A stretch of DNA of 8,447 bases. It comes from Actinomycetes bacterium (GTDB lineage: Bacteria; Actinomycetota; Actinomycetes; Propionibacteriales; Propionibacteriaceae). Made by a program: the position numbers and the translations under genes. The notes below the pieces were generated by a model. That model saw nothing but the letters and a program-made list of their open reading frames with translations. It ran no database searches and was not told the origin of the DNA. Shown here one piece after another: positions 1 to 6,937 of this stretch. The stretch lies in assembly GCA_023432725.1 (NCBI GenBank), contig JAEYUH010000344.1:1-8447 (forward strand). The letters run 5' to 3'. Within the stretch, counting starts at the first letter, position 1. The number at the start of each line of letters is the position of its first letter.

Positions 1-987
1 CGGTTCGCCGAGTACGCCCTGGCGATGTACGACCGGCTGGGCGACAGGGTGCAGAACTGGACGACCCTCAACGAGCCGTGGTGCTCGTCCTTCCTGAGCT
101 ACGCCGCCGGCGAGCACGCCCCCGGCCACACCGACAAGGTCGAGTCCGTCCGCGCGATGCACCACCTGCTGCTGGCCCACGGCCTGGCCACCACGGCGCT
201 GCGCGAGGCCGGCGGGGACTACCTGTCGCTCGGCATCACGCTGAACTTCGGCCCTGTGATCCCGGCCAGCGACGACCCGGCCGACCTCGACCTGGTGCGC
301 CGGGTGGACGGCACCAACAACCGGGTCTTCGTCCACCCGCTCTTCACCGGCGAGTACCCCGCCGACGTCAGGGACGACCTGGCGCCGTGGTGGCCGGACG
401 ACCTGGTCGTCGACGGCGACCTGGCCACGATCGCCACCCCGATCGATGTCCTCGGCGTGAACTACTACTCGACCAACATGATGCGCGCCGCCCGGCCGGG
501 GGAGCAGACCGGCCCGCGGATCGTGCGCGGGCGGCAACTCGCCACCCCGCACCTCACGGCGCCGGACGCGGTCTGGGTGTCCCGCGGCCTGCCGCAGACC
601 GACATGGGCTGGGACGTCGATCCCGACGGCCTGCGGAAGCTGCTGCTGTGGCTGCACACCACGTACACCGGGCCGGCCGGGACCGCCCTTGTGATCACAG
701 AGAACGGCGCGGCCTACCCCGACGAGCCCGGCCCGGACGGCACGATCGACGACCAGGACCGGATCGGCTACGTCCGTGAGCACCTGGCTGCCGTCCACGC
801 GGCGAACGCCGAGGGCGCCGACGTCAGGGGCTACCTGCAGTGGTCGCTGATCGACAACTTCGAGTGGGCCTTCGGCTACGCGAAGCGGTTCGGCATCGTG
901 GCGGTCGACGAGAACCTGAACCGGATCCCCAAGGCGAGCGCCCACTGGTACAGCTCCGTGGTGCGGACCGGCGAGCTGGACGTCTAG
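1..987 (+). CDS. Family 1 glycoside hydrolase (beta-glucosidase type), 5' end outside the window
   Basis: Retaining glycosidase, most likely a cytoplasmic beta-glucosidase that splits cellobiose or other beta-glucosides. The frame is open from base 1, giving 328 visible residues. GH1 enzymes usually have about 450-480 residues and the NEP motif lies near residue 160-170, so roughly 140 N-terminal residues are missing, cut by the window edge. Visible signatures, numbered from the first codon: TLNEPW with the acid/base Glu25, the VNYYS segment of the barrel, ITENG with the nucleophile Glu234, and QWSLIDNFEW (Gln280-Trp289) lining the sugar-binding site near the C-terminus. Both catalytic glutamates are present, so the enzyme should be active. 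No membrane segment is seen. A LacI-type regulator starts 10 bases after the stop, suggesting one operon controlled by its substrate or inducer. The exact substrate cannot be read from the sequence; beta-galactosidase or beta-fucosidase activity is possible within GH1. Confidence 0.96.
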   Translation, partial: RFAEYALAMYDRLGDRVQNWTTLNEPWCSSFLSYAAGEHAPGHTDKVESVRAMHHLLLAHGLATTALREAGGDYLSLGITLNFGPVIPASDDPADLDLVRRVDGTNNRVFVHPLFTGEYPADVRDDLAPWWPDDLVVDGDLATIATPIDVLGVNYYSTNMMRAARPGEQTGPRIVRGRQLATPHLTAPDAVWVSRGLPQTDMGWDVDPDGLRKLLLWLHTTYTGPAGTALVITENGAAYPDEPGPDGTIDDQDRIGYVREHLAAVHAANAEGADVRGYLQWSLIDNFEWAFGYAKRFGIVAVDENLNRIPKASAHWYSSVVRTGELDV

Positions 988-991
988 GAGG
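986..991 (+). promoter_or_regulatory. Ribosome binding site of the LacI-type regulator
   Basis: A full AGGAGG lies six bases before the ATG at 998. It overlaps the TAG stop codon (985-987) of the upstream glycosidase. It is the strongest Shine-Dalgarno sequence in the window. It fixes the regulator's start and suggests that ribosomes leaving the glycosidase can re-initiate here. Confidence 0.85.
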
Positions 992-997
992 CCGACC

Positions 998-2017
998 ATG
1001 GCGCATACCGTCAACGGGGCCGACCGGCTCCTCCCGACCCTGGACGATGTCGCGCGCGTCGCCGGGGTGTCGCGCGCCACCGTCTCACGGGTGGTCAACG
1101 GCGGGCGGCTGGTGTCGCCGGAGACCTCACAGGCGGTCACCCGGGCGATCGCCGAGCTGGGCTACCAGCCCAACCAGGCCGCCCGCGCCCTGGTCACCCG
1201 CCGGGCGGGTGCGGTCGCAGTGGTGGTGCCGGAGACCGACGACCGGGTCTTCTCCGACCCGTTCTTCCCGCAGGCCTACCACGGCGCGCTGACGGCGTTC
1301 AGCGGGGTCGACACCCAGGTGCTGCTCGCGATGGCGCCGCCGGGGGAGAGCGCCCACCGGATGGCGCGCTACCTCGACAGCGGGCACATCGACGGCGCGA
1401 TCGTGCTGTCACACCACGGGCCGGAACTCGCCCGCGAGCTGGCCAAGAGCGCGCACCCTGCGGTCTTCATCGGCGACCCGGGAGTGCCGGGGCTGCCTTT
1501 CGTCGAGCTCGACCAGGTCAACGCCGCGATCACCGCCACCCGGCACCTGATCGAGCGCGGTGCGACCCGGATCGCCACCGTGACTGGTCCGATGGACATG
1601 AACGCCGCCACCGAGCGGTTGCGTGGCTTCGAGATGGCGCTGGCCGAGGCCGGACTCACCGCCTCCGGTGTGGCGCAGGGCGACTTCACGGTCCGCGGCG
1701 GTGAGCGGGCCGCCAACGAGTTGCTGGAGCTGGCTCCCGACCTGGACGGCGTGTTCGTCGCATCCGACCTGATGGCGGCCGGCGTCCTGCGCGTCTTGCG
1801 CCGGTCCGGACGCAAGGTTCCCGAACAGGTCAGGGTGGTCGGCTTCGACAACTCCTCGGCCGCCGTCGAGACCTCGCCGATGCTGACCACCATGACGAAC
1901 CCCGCCGGCGAGTTGGCGCGGATCGCGGGCGAGATGCTGCTGGGCCTGCTCTCGGGTGCGGCGCCGGAGGGCCCGGTCATCCTGACCAGCCAGCTCGTCC
2001 GGCGCAACTCGGCCTGA
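998..2017 (+). CDS. LacI-family transcriptional regulator
   Basis: DNA-binding, sugar-responsive regulator of 339 residues, a normal length for the family. The N-terminal helix-turn-helix is plain: TLDDVARVAGVSRATVSRVV at residues 14-33. The hinge region follows (ELGYQPNQAARALVTRR, about 53-69), then a periplasmic-binding-protein-like ligand domain starting at AGAVAVVVPE. Typical ligand-domain elements are DGAIVLSHH, PAVFIGDPG, the RGATRIATVTGP strand-turn, DGVFVASDLMAAGVL and VRVVGFDNS. The ATG at 998 is preceded by a perfect AGGAGG. It lies 10 bases behind a GH1 beta-glucosidase, so the likely role is repression of that operon until a beta-glucoside such as cellobiose is bound, as in CebR/BglR-type regulators. 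The ligand and operator are inferred; the operon's promoter is left of the window. The next gene begins 28 bases downstream with no obvious terminator, so some read-through into the kinase is possible. Confidence 0.95.
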   Translation: MAHTVNGADRLLPTLDDVARVAGVSRATVSRVVNGGRLVSPETSQAVTRAIAELGYQPNQAARALVTRRAGAVAVVVPETDDRVFSDPFFPQAYHGALTAFSGVDTQVLLAMAPPGESAHRMARYLDSGHIDGAIVLSHHGPELARELAKSAHPAVFIGDPGVPGLPFVELDQVNAAITATRHLIERGATRIATVTGPMDMNAATERLRGFEMALAEAGLTASGVAQGDFTVRGGERAANELLELAPDLDGVFVASDLMAAGVLRVLRRSGRKVPEQVRVVGFDNSSAAVETSPMLTTMTNPAGELARIAGEMLLGLLSGAAPEGPVILTSQLVRRNSA

Positions 2018-2032
2018 ACGCCCCCGGTGGAG

Positions 2033-2045
2033 CACACTGGGGACA
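2033..2045 (+). promoter_or_regulatory. Possible -10 element for a near-leaderless kinase transcript
   Basis: CACACT at 2033-2038 keeps the conserved A2 and T6 of the TANNNT -10 consensus and ends seven bases before the kinase ATG at 2046. No convincing -35 is seen. The only Shine-Dalgarno-like run, GGGGA at 2039-2043, is two bases from the ATG, too close to work well. A leaderless start would explain this, but the call is weak. Confidence 0.3.
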
Positions 2046-3278
2046 ATGACTGAGGTCTCGCCCCGTTCCAGCCGGCCGCTCAACGCCGCCTGGCTGGGTG
2101 GCGTGTGCGCGGGCCTGTCCGACCACCTCGGCTGGTCGCCGCTGGTGCTGCGGGTGCTGTTCGTGGTGCTGGCGGCGACCCGCCTGGTGGGCGTCGCGCT
2201 GTACCTGGTCCTGTGGCTGGTGATGCCACGCGGCAGCACCCAGCGTGCCGCGCCCGGGATCGAGGCAGCCACCCGCACCGGGATGCGCTCGGCGACCAGC
2301 GAACTGCGTCCGGTCGACTACGGGGTGGCGGGCGCGCTGGCTCTGCTCGGGATCGGCCTGGCGTGGATAGTCCAGACCAGCCCGTGGGCGCTCGACCCGC
2401 TGCTGCTCGCAGCCGGGCTGCTGGTCGCGGGCGGGATCGGCGTGATCTGGTGGCAGGCCGACCAGGCCTCGGTGCGTGAGGTGCGCAGGGGCACCAGCCT
2501 GCGGCGCTGGCTCGAGCCGTTGATGGCGCACTGGACGACGATCGCGACGATAGTGGTCGGGCTGGTGGCGATCGGGATCGGGATCGCGCTGTTCGTCGCC
2601 ACCCAGCCGATGTCGGAGTTCGGACGGACGGTGCTGGTACTCGGCTCGGCGGTCGCCGCCCTCGTGCTCGTCAGCCTGCCGTGGATCCTGCGCGTCCGGC
2701 AATCGCTGGCCCAGGCCCGCGACGACAAGCTGCTGGCCGACGCCAGGGCGGACATGGCTGCCCACCTGCACGACTCGGTGCTGCAGACGCTCGCGCTGAT
2801 CCAGCGCCAGGCCAAGGACCCGCGCGCGGTGGTGCGGCTGGCCCGGCGCCAGGAGCGGGAGTTGCGGCAGTGGCTGTACGGCGAGACCACCGACGAAGCG
2901 ACGCTGAGCCAGGCGTTGACCGCGTCCGCCCTCGATGTGGAGACCGACCACGGGATCGACGTCGACCTGGTGACGGTGGGCGACTGCGATCTGACCGCGG
3001 ACATGACCGCCGTGGTGCGGGCGGCTCGCGAGGCGATGGTGAACGCCGCCCGGCACGCCGGAGTGGAGCGGGTCGACGTCTATGCCGAGGTGGACGAGGA
3101 CCAGGTGAGCGTCTTCGTCAGGGACCGCGGGGTCGGCTTCGACCCCGCCAGCATCGACCCGGACCGGATGGGGATCCGCGGCTCCATCGTCGAGCGGGTC
3201 CGCAGGGCGGGTGGCCGGGCGATAATCAGGTCGAGCCCCGGCGAGGGGAGCGAAGTGAGACTGGAGCTGCCGAGATGA
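2046..3278 (+). CDS. PspC-domain membrane sensor histidine kinase (NarL/DesK-type)
   Basis: Sensor kinase of a two-component system, 410 residues, in the cytoplasmic membrane. Residues about 8-63 form a PspC-type domain (RPLNAAWLGGVCAGLSDHLG, then a long hydrophobic stretch to LWLVMPRG). Further membrane segments lie near 93-111, 117-136, 164-186 and 195-216, giving about five or six in all with only short loops outside, so it probably senses the membrane itself or a membrane partner. The HisKA_3-type dimerisation helix contains HLHDSVLQTL with the phosphate acceptor His242. The ATP-binding domain has an N-box (EAMVNAARHAG, Asn333), a G1 box (DRGVGFD, 360-366) and a G2 box (MGIRGS, 375-380). 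All needed residues are present. PspC domains belong to the phage-shock/envelope-stress response; fusion to a kinase suggests a role in sensing membrane stress, which is inference. The stop overlaps the start of the response regulator by four bases. Confidence 0.95.
   Translation: MTEVSPRSSRPLNAAWLGGVCAGLSDHLGWSPLVLRVLFVVLAATRLVGVALYLVLWLVMPRGSTQRAAPGIEAATRTGMRSATSELRPVDYGVAGALALLGIGLAWIVQTSPWALDPLLLAAGLLVAGGIGVIWWQADQASVREVRRGTSLRRWLEPLMAHWTTIATIVVGLVAIGIGIALFVATQPMSEFGRTVLVLGSAVAALVLVSLPWILRVRQSLAQARDDKLLADARADMAAHLHDSVLQTLALIQRQAKDPRAVVRLARRQERELRQWLYGETTDEATLSQALTASALDVETDHGIDVDLVTVGDCDLTADMTAVVRAAREAMVNAARHAGVERVDVYAEVDEDQVSVFVRDRGVGFDPASIDPDRMGIRGSIVERVRRAGGRAIIRSSPGEGSEVRLELPR
3263..3278 (+). 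promoter_or_regulatory. Ribosome binding site and ATGA stop-start overlap of kinase and regulator
   Basis: GGAG at 3263-3266, inside the last kinase codons, lies eight bases before the ATG at 3275. That ATG shares bases with the kinase TGA stop (3276-3278). This arrangement normally couples translation of the two proteins. It sets the true start of the regulator; the same frame stays open much further upstream, but only as a shadow of the kinase gene. Confidence 0.8.
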
Positions 3279-3949
3279 CCGAAGACACCGAAGCCACCGA
3301 GCGTCCCGCGGCTGCCTGGCGCGTCGTGGTGGTCGACGACCACGCCATGTTCCGCAGCGGGGTGCGGCACGACATCGGGTCCCGCGTCCAGATCGTCGGG
3401 GAGGCCGAGGACGTCCCGACCGCGGTGGCGGCGATCACCGCGCACACCCCCGACGTGGTGCTGCTGGACGTCCACCTGCCCGGCGGTGGTGGCGTGGAGG
3501 TGCTGAAGCAGGTGCTCGCCACCCAGCCCGACGTCCGGTTCCTGGCGCTCAGCGTTTCCGACGCGGCCGAGGACGTGATCGGGGTGATCCGGGCCGGTGC
3601 CCGCGGCTACGTCACCAAGTCGATCTCGGCCGACGAGCTGATCGAGGCGATCGGACGGGTGGCGACCGGCGACGCCGTGTTCTCGCCGCGGTTGGCGGGC
3701 TTCGTTCTCGATGCCTTCTCCGGCACCATCGACGTCGCCAGCATCGACGAGGACCTCGACCGGCTCTCCCAGCGGGAGCGCGAGGTGTTGCGGCTGATCG
3801 CCCGCGGCTACGCCTACAAGGAGATCGCCCGGGAGCTGTTCATCTCGATCAAGACCGTCGAGACCCACGTCTCCAGCGTGCTGCGCAAGCTGCAGCTCTC
3901 CAATCGCCACCAGCTCACCCGCTGGGCCACCGACCGCAAGCTGGTCTGA
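3275..3949 (+). CDS. NarL/FixJ-type (LuxR-HTH) response regulator
   Basis: Response regulator of 224 residues, the partner of the kinase it overlaps. Receiver domain about 15-135: acidic pair Asp21-Asp22 (VVVVDDH), phosphate acceptor Asp65 in VVLLDVHLPG, the switch Ser93 in LALSVSD and the conserved Lys115 in GYVTKS. A linker of about 30 residues carries several acidic residues (TIDVASIDEDLD). The C-terminal LuxR-type helix-turn-helix starts at LSQREREVLRLIARG (164 on) and continues through YKEIARELFISIKTVETHVS, the DNA-reading helix. All phosphorylation residues are intact, so activation by the upstream kinase is expected. Its targets are unknown; in related actinobacterial systems they are often envelope functions. 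The gene is followed by a hairpin-rich gap and a convergent small membrane protein gene. Confidence 0.96.
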   Translation: MTEDTEATERPAAAWRVVVVDDHAMFRSGVRHDIGSRVQIVGEAEDVPTAVAAITAHTPDVVLLDVHLPGGGGVEVLKQVLATQPDVRFLALSVSDAAEDVIGVIRAGARGYVTKSISADELIEAIGRVATGDAVFSPRLAGFVLDAFSGTIDVASIDEDLDRLSQREREVLRLIARGYAYKEIARELFISIKTVETHVSSVLRKLQLSNRHQLTRWATDRKLV

Positions 3950-3953
3950 CCCT

Positions 3954-3980
3954 CGGGGACGATTCCCCGGCTCACGGGGA
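3954..3980 (+). terminator. Alternating CGGGGA/TCCCCG stem arms after the regulator
   Basis: Starting five bases after the regulator stop, CGGGGA (3954-3959), TCCCCG (3964-3969) and CGGGGA again (3975-3980) follow one another. The middle arm can pair with either side, giving a 6-bp stem with a 4-base loop (CGAT) or a 6-bp stem with a 5-base loop (GCTCA). The two hairpins exclude each other. There is no T-run. It is probably the first part of the transcription end of the two-component operon, as U-less terminators are common in GC-rich actinobacteria. Confidence 0.45.
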
Positions 3981-4005
3981 CGGACCCTCCCCCGATCACT
4001 GGACA

Positions 4006-4029
4006 GTTGTGGCCGTCCGCGGCGACAAC
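4006..4029. terminator. Hairpin, 9-bp stem with one mismatch, between convergent genes
   Basis: GTTGT-G-GCCG / TCCG loop / CGGC-G-ACAAC: two stems of 5 and 4 bp separated by a single G opposite G, closed by a four-base loop. It is nearly symmetric, so it could fold in RNA from either strand. It lies 57 bases after the response-regulator stop and 90 bases after the stop of the convergent glsB-like gene. No T-run follows in either direction. It could also be a protein-binding palindrome. Confidence 0.45.
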
Positions 4030-4071
4030 CGTCCACCGTGCCACGGGACGACACCCCCGGACGGCAGCAGA

Positions 4072-4094
4072 CCCGACCGGGGGGGCGGGTCGGG
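4072..4094. terminator. GC-rich hairpin downstream of the glsB-like gene
   Basis: CCCGACC (4072-4078) and GGTCGGG (4088-4094) form a perfect 7-bp stem around a nine-base loop that holds a run of seven G on the plus strand. Read on the minus strand it comes 25 bases after the glsB-like stop, the right distance for its terminator. On the plus strand it can also catch transcripts from the response regulator. No T-run. Confidence 0.5.
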
Positions 4095-4118
4095 CCTGCT
4101 GGTCAAGGGGTGGTCTGG

Positions 4119-4373
4119 TCAGCGTTTCCTGGAGACCAGCCCGTACACCCACAACACGAGGACGGCGCCGACGATCGCCAGCAGCCACGACCACAGCGAG
4201 AAGAACTCCATCCGGCCGCTGCCGAAGGGGAGGATGTCGCCGATCCAGCCACCCACGATGGCGCCGAGGACGCCGACGAGAAGGGTGGAAAGCCAGCCAC
4301 CCTTCTGCTTCATGATCGACTTCGCGATGGCGCCGACGATGACGCCCATGATGATCCATGCGATAAGGCCCAT
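4119..4373 (-). CDS. GlsB/YeaQ/YmgE family small membrane protein
   Basis: An 84-residue, very hydrophobic protein of the transglycosylase-associated (GlsB/YeaQ/YmgE) family. It begins MGLIAWIIMGVIVGAIAKSI and has glycine-rich membrane segments near residues 2-21, 27-49 and 60-80, ending in the basic tail SRKR. The GAIAK and GAIVGGWIGD patterns are typical of the family, whose members are usually 80-90 residues. They are small cytoplasmic-membrane proteins often induced in general or envelope stress; the molecular function is not established. The ATG at 4371-4373 is chosen because the family begins exactly there and a -10-like TACCGT lies six bases upstream. The frame remains open further upstream but with unrelated, non-family sequence. 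It is convergent with the response regulator and divergent from the helicase gene, so it is probably transcribed alone. Confidence 0.9.
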   Translation of the reverse strand: MGLIAWIIMGVIVGAIAKSIMKQKGGWLSTLLVGVLGAIVGGWIGDILPFGSGRMEFFSLWSWLLAIVGAVLVLWVYGLVSRKR

Positions 4374-4379
4374 GCGTCC

Positions 4380-4407
4380 ACGGTAGGCCGGTCGATCGGC
4401 GATGCAA
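4380..4407 (-). promoter_or_regulatory. Promoter of the glsB-like gene, probably leaderless
   Basis: On the minus strand TACCGT (4380-4385) matches TANNNT and ends six bases before the ATG, which would put the transcription start at or next to the A of the start codon. A weak -35, TTGCAT (4402-4407), is 16 bases upstream of it. There is no Shine-Dalgarno sequence, which agrees with a leaderless mRNA. Confidence 0.5.
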
Positions 4408-4493
4408 GATCCGGGGCGGCTGACCCGTCCCTGACTCGTCCCTGATCCGGTCCCCGGGGGTGCCCGGCGGCCACCGGCGTCGGTCGGCTGACG

Positions 4494-4499
4494 TAGTCT
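4494..4499 (+). promoter_or_regulatory. -10 element of the helicase gene, near-leaderless
   Basis: TAGTCT fits TANNNT and ends nine bases before the ATG at 4509, so the transcript would begin only a few bases before the start codon or at it. No clear -35 is seen about 17 bases upstream, and no Shine-Dalgarno sequence precedes the ATG. No LexA-type palindrome was noticed in this divergent gap (4374-4508). Confidence 0.5.
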
Positions 4500-4508
4500 T
4501 GGACGGCC

Positions 4509-6872
4509 ATGACTGACGCCCTCATCCCCGACCTTTTCAGCTCCCCGCCGGCAGAGCCCGTCCGGCGCCGACGGGTCACCGAGGAGGAGTTGCTGGCCGA
4601 CCTCAACCCGCCGCAGCGGGCGGCAGTGCTGCACTCCGGGGGACCGGTCCTGGTCGTGGCGGGCGCCGGCTCAGGCAAGACCAGGGTGCTCACCCGGCGG
4701 ATCGCCCACCTGGTCAGCCAGCGCGACGCCCACCCCGGCTCGATCCTCGCGATCACGTTCACCAACAAGGCTGCCGCGGAGATGCGGCACCGGGTGGTCG
4801 ACCAGGTCGGGAACCGCGCGAAGCTGATGTGGGTCTCGACCTTCCATTCCGCCTGCGTGCGCATCCTGCGGGCCGACATCCACCGGTTCGGGCTCTCGCG
4901 CACGTTCTCGATCTACGACGACACCGACGCCAAGCGGCTCATGCAACTGGTGCTGCGCGACGCCGACCTCGACCCGAAGCGGTACCCGGTGCGGGCAGTC
5001 CTGAACTGGGTGTCGAACTGCAAGAACGAACTGGTCGACCACGAGACCGCCCGCAGCCGGGCGGCGACCGCCAACGAGGAGGTGTACGCCGACGCCTACG
5101 CCGAGTACCAGCGCCGGCTGCGGGCGGCGAACGCGCTCGATTTCGACGACATCATCATGACTGCCGTCCACCTGCTGCAGTCCTACCCCGACCTGCGCGA
5201 GCTGTACCGGCGGCGGTTCCGCCACGTCCTGGTCGACGAGTACCAGGACACCAACCACGCCCAGTACGTGCTGGTGCGCGAGCTCTGCGGGGTTCATCCT
5301 GTGCCGGACGGGACGCCAGCCGTCGACCCGCCCGAGCTGATGGTGGTGGGCGATTCCGACCAGTCGATCTACGCCTTCCGGGGCGCGACGATCCGCAACA
5401 TCCTCGACTTCGAGGAGGACTTCCCCGGCGCCACCACGATCGTCCTCGAACAGAACTACCGCTCCACCCAGAACATCCTCACCGCGGCGAACGCCGTGAT
5501 CACCCGCAACCCCGGCCGTCCCGAGAAGCGGCTGTGGTCGCAGGAGGGGGACGGCGAGAAGCTGGTCGGGTACGTCGCCGACACCGAGCACGACGAGGCC
5601 CGCTTCGTCGCCGAGGAGATCGACCGGCTCACCGACGCCGGTGCCGTCAAGCCGTCAGGGGTGGCGGTGTTCTACCGCACCAACGCCCAGTCCCGCGCCT
5701 TCGAGGAAGTGTTCATCAGGGTCGGGATGCCGTACCGGGTGGTCGGCGGCGTCCGGTTCTACGAGCGTCGGGAGATCAGGGACGCGATCGCCTACCTGCG
5801 CGGCATCGCCAACCCCGCCGACGAGGTCTCGATCCGCCGGGTGCTCAACGTTCCCAAGCGCGGGATCGGCGACCGGGCGGAGGCGGTCGTCGAGGCCTAC
5901 GCGGCCGCGCAACGGATCTCGTTCTACGAGGGCCTGCAGCGCGCCGGGGAGGCTCCGGGCCTCGCCACCCGCTCGCTGAAGCAGATCGGGGGGTTCGTCT
6001 CGCTGATCGAGGCGCATCGCCGGCTGGTCGAGGAGGGAGCGCCGGCAGACCGCGTCCTGGCCGGGATCCTGAAGGAGTCCGGCTACCTCGCCGAGCTGCA
6101 GGGCTCCTCCGACCCGCAGGACGAGACCAGGCTGGAGAACCTCGTCGAGTTCGTCTCGGTAGCCCAGGAGTTCGTGGCGGCCTCCCACGCCGTCGACCTG
6201 CCGGCCGATGGTGGCGAACTCGCCGCGGGCGCCCCTGAGCCGGACGACTCGCTGCCGGCCTTCCTCGAGCGGATCGCGCTGGTCGCCGACTCCGACCAGC
6301 TTCCCGACCCCGAGCAGGACGCCGACGGCGTGGTGACGCTGATGACGCTCCACACCGCGAAAGGGCTTGAGTTCGACACGGTCTTCCTCACCGGCTTCGA
6401 GGACGGGATCTTCCCCCACCAGCGCGCCATGCTCGACCCCGCCGAACTGCAGGAGGAGCGCCGGCTCGCCTACGTCGGCATCACCCGTGCCCGCCGGCGG
6501 CTCTACCTGACCCGGGCGACGGTCCGGACGGCGTGGGGTGCGCCGCAGTACAACCCGGCGAGCCGGTTCACCGAGGAGATCCCCGAGCACCTGATCGACT
6601 GGCGCCGGCTCGGGGTCGCCCGCAGCGGCTGGTCGTCCAGCGCGGGCACGCGGACGGTCCAGGCCCGGCAGGAGCTGAGCTTCGGGTCGCGGCCGCCGAT
6701 CAAGACGGTGGCGGCGGTCCAGGTCGGCGATCGGGTGCTCCACACCAGCTTCGGGCTGGGGACGGTGGTGGCCACCTCCGGGGCGGGCGACAACGCGAAG
6801 GCCGACGTCGACTTCGGGTCGGCGGGGGTCAAGCGGCTGTCGCTGCGCCACGCCCCGATGGAGAAGCTCTAG
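4509..6872 (+). CDS. pcrA: ATP-dependent DNA helicase PcrA/UvrD (superfamily 1)
   Basis: 3'-5' DNA helicase of 787 residues for nucleotide excision repair, removal of stalled replication and transcription complexes, and limiting RecA filaments. All superfamily 1A motifs are seen in order: Q-motif LNPPQRAAV (Gln36), Walker A AGAGSGKT (51-58, Lys57), Ia ITFTNKAAAEM (82-92), Walker B LVDEYQD (241-247, Asp243-Glu244), III GDSDQSIYAFRG (281-292), IV LEQNYRST (313-320), V LMTLHTAKGLEFD (611-623) and VI RRLAYVGITRARRRLY (651-666). The 2B region lies about 385-560, followed by an acidic stretch (about 562-606). The C-terminal domain (about 737-785, VGDRVLHTSFGLGTVV) is the Tudor-like module that in PcrA/UvrD contacts RNA polymerase. 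The length fits mycobacterial UvrD1 and PcrA. The three cysteines (116, 171, 260) all lie outside 2B. The ATG at 4509 is supported by the preceding -10-like element. The gene is complete and convergent with the M23 peptidase gene. Confidence 0.98.
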   Translation: MTDALIPDLFSSPPAEPVRRRRVTEEELLADLNPPQRAAVLHSGGPVLVVAGAGSGKTRVLTRRIAHLVSQRDAHPGSILAITFTNKAAAEMRHRVVDQVGNRAKLMWVSTFHSACVRILRADIHRFGLSRTFSIYDDTDAKRLMQLVLRDADLDPKRYPVRAVLNWVSNCKNELVDHETARSRAATANEEVYADAYAEYQRRLRAANALDFDDIIMTAVHLLQSYPDLRELYRRRFRHVLVDEYQDTNHAQYVLVRELCGVHPVPDGTPAVDPPELMVVGDSDQSIYAFRGATIRNILDFEEDFPGATTIVLEQNYRSTQNILTAANAVITRNPGRPEKRLWSQEGDGEKLVGYVADTEHDEARFVAEEIDRLTDAGAVKPSGVAVFYRTNAQSRAFEEVFIRVGMPYRVVGGVRFYERREIRDAIAYLRGIANPADEVSIRRVLNVPKRGIGDRAEAVVEAYAAAQRISFYEGLQRAGEAPGLATRSLKQIGGFVSLIEAHRRLVEEGAPADRVLAGILKESGYLAELQGSSDPQDETRLENLVEFVSVAQEFVAASHAVDLPADGGELAAGAPEPDDSLPAFLERIALVADSDQLPDPEQDADGVVTLMTLHTAKGLEFDTVFLTGFEDGIFPHQRAMLDPAELQEERRLAYVGITRARRRLYLTRATVRTAWGAPQYNPASRFTEEIPEHLIDWRRLGVARSGWSSSAGTRTVQARQELSFGSRPPIKTVAAVQVGDRVLHTSFGLGTVVATSGAGDNAKADVDFGSAGVKRLSLRHAPMEKL

Positions 6873-6937
6873 CCCTGACCCTCACGCCGATGGGCCGCCG
6901 AGTTGCGTCCGGCAGCAGGCAGCCAGAACGCGGGAGT

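Noticed and set aside
1977..3056. 359-codon open frame on the minus strand
   Set aside because: Antisense shadow of the PspC-type kinase, with a His/Gln/Arg-rich unstructured product.
2681..3274. Long N-terminal extension of the response regulator
   Set aside because: The frame is open but overlaps the kinase gene. The translated extension is Arg/Gly/Pro-rich junk, while the receiver domain begins right after the ATG at 3275, which has its own ribosome binding site.
4036..4046. CCGTG-C-CACGG inverted repeat
   Set aside because: The centre is too short for a stable RNA hairpin and the match too brief to separate from chance in this GC-rich gap.
4374..4634. 87-codon N-terminal extension of the glsB-like frame
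   Set aside because: It would run into the start of pcrA in antisense and has no family similarity; the hydrophobic family sequence starts at the ATG at 4371-4373.
5655..6851. 398-codon open frame on the minus strand
   Set aside because: It lies wholly inside pcrA, in antisense. The product is low-complexity Arg/Pro/Gly/Asp/Val-rich with no family motif, as expected from the GC-biased codons of the real gene.
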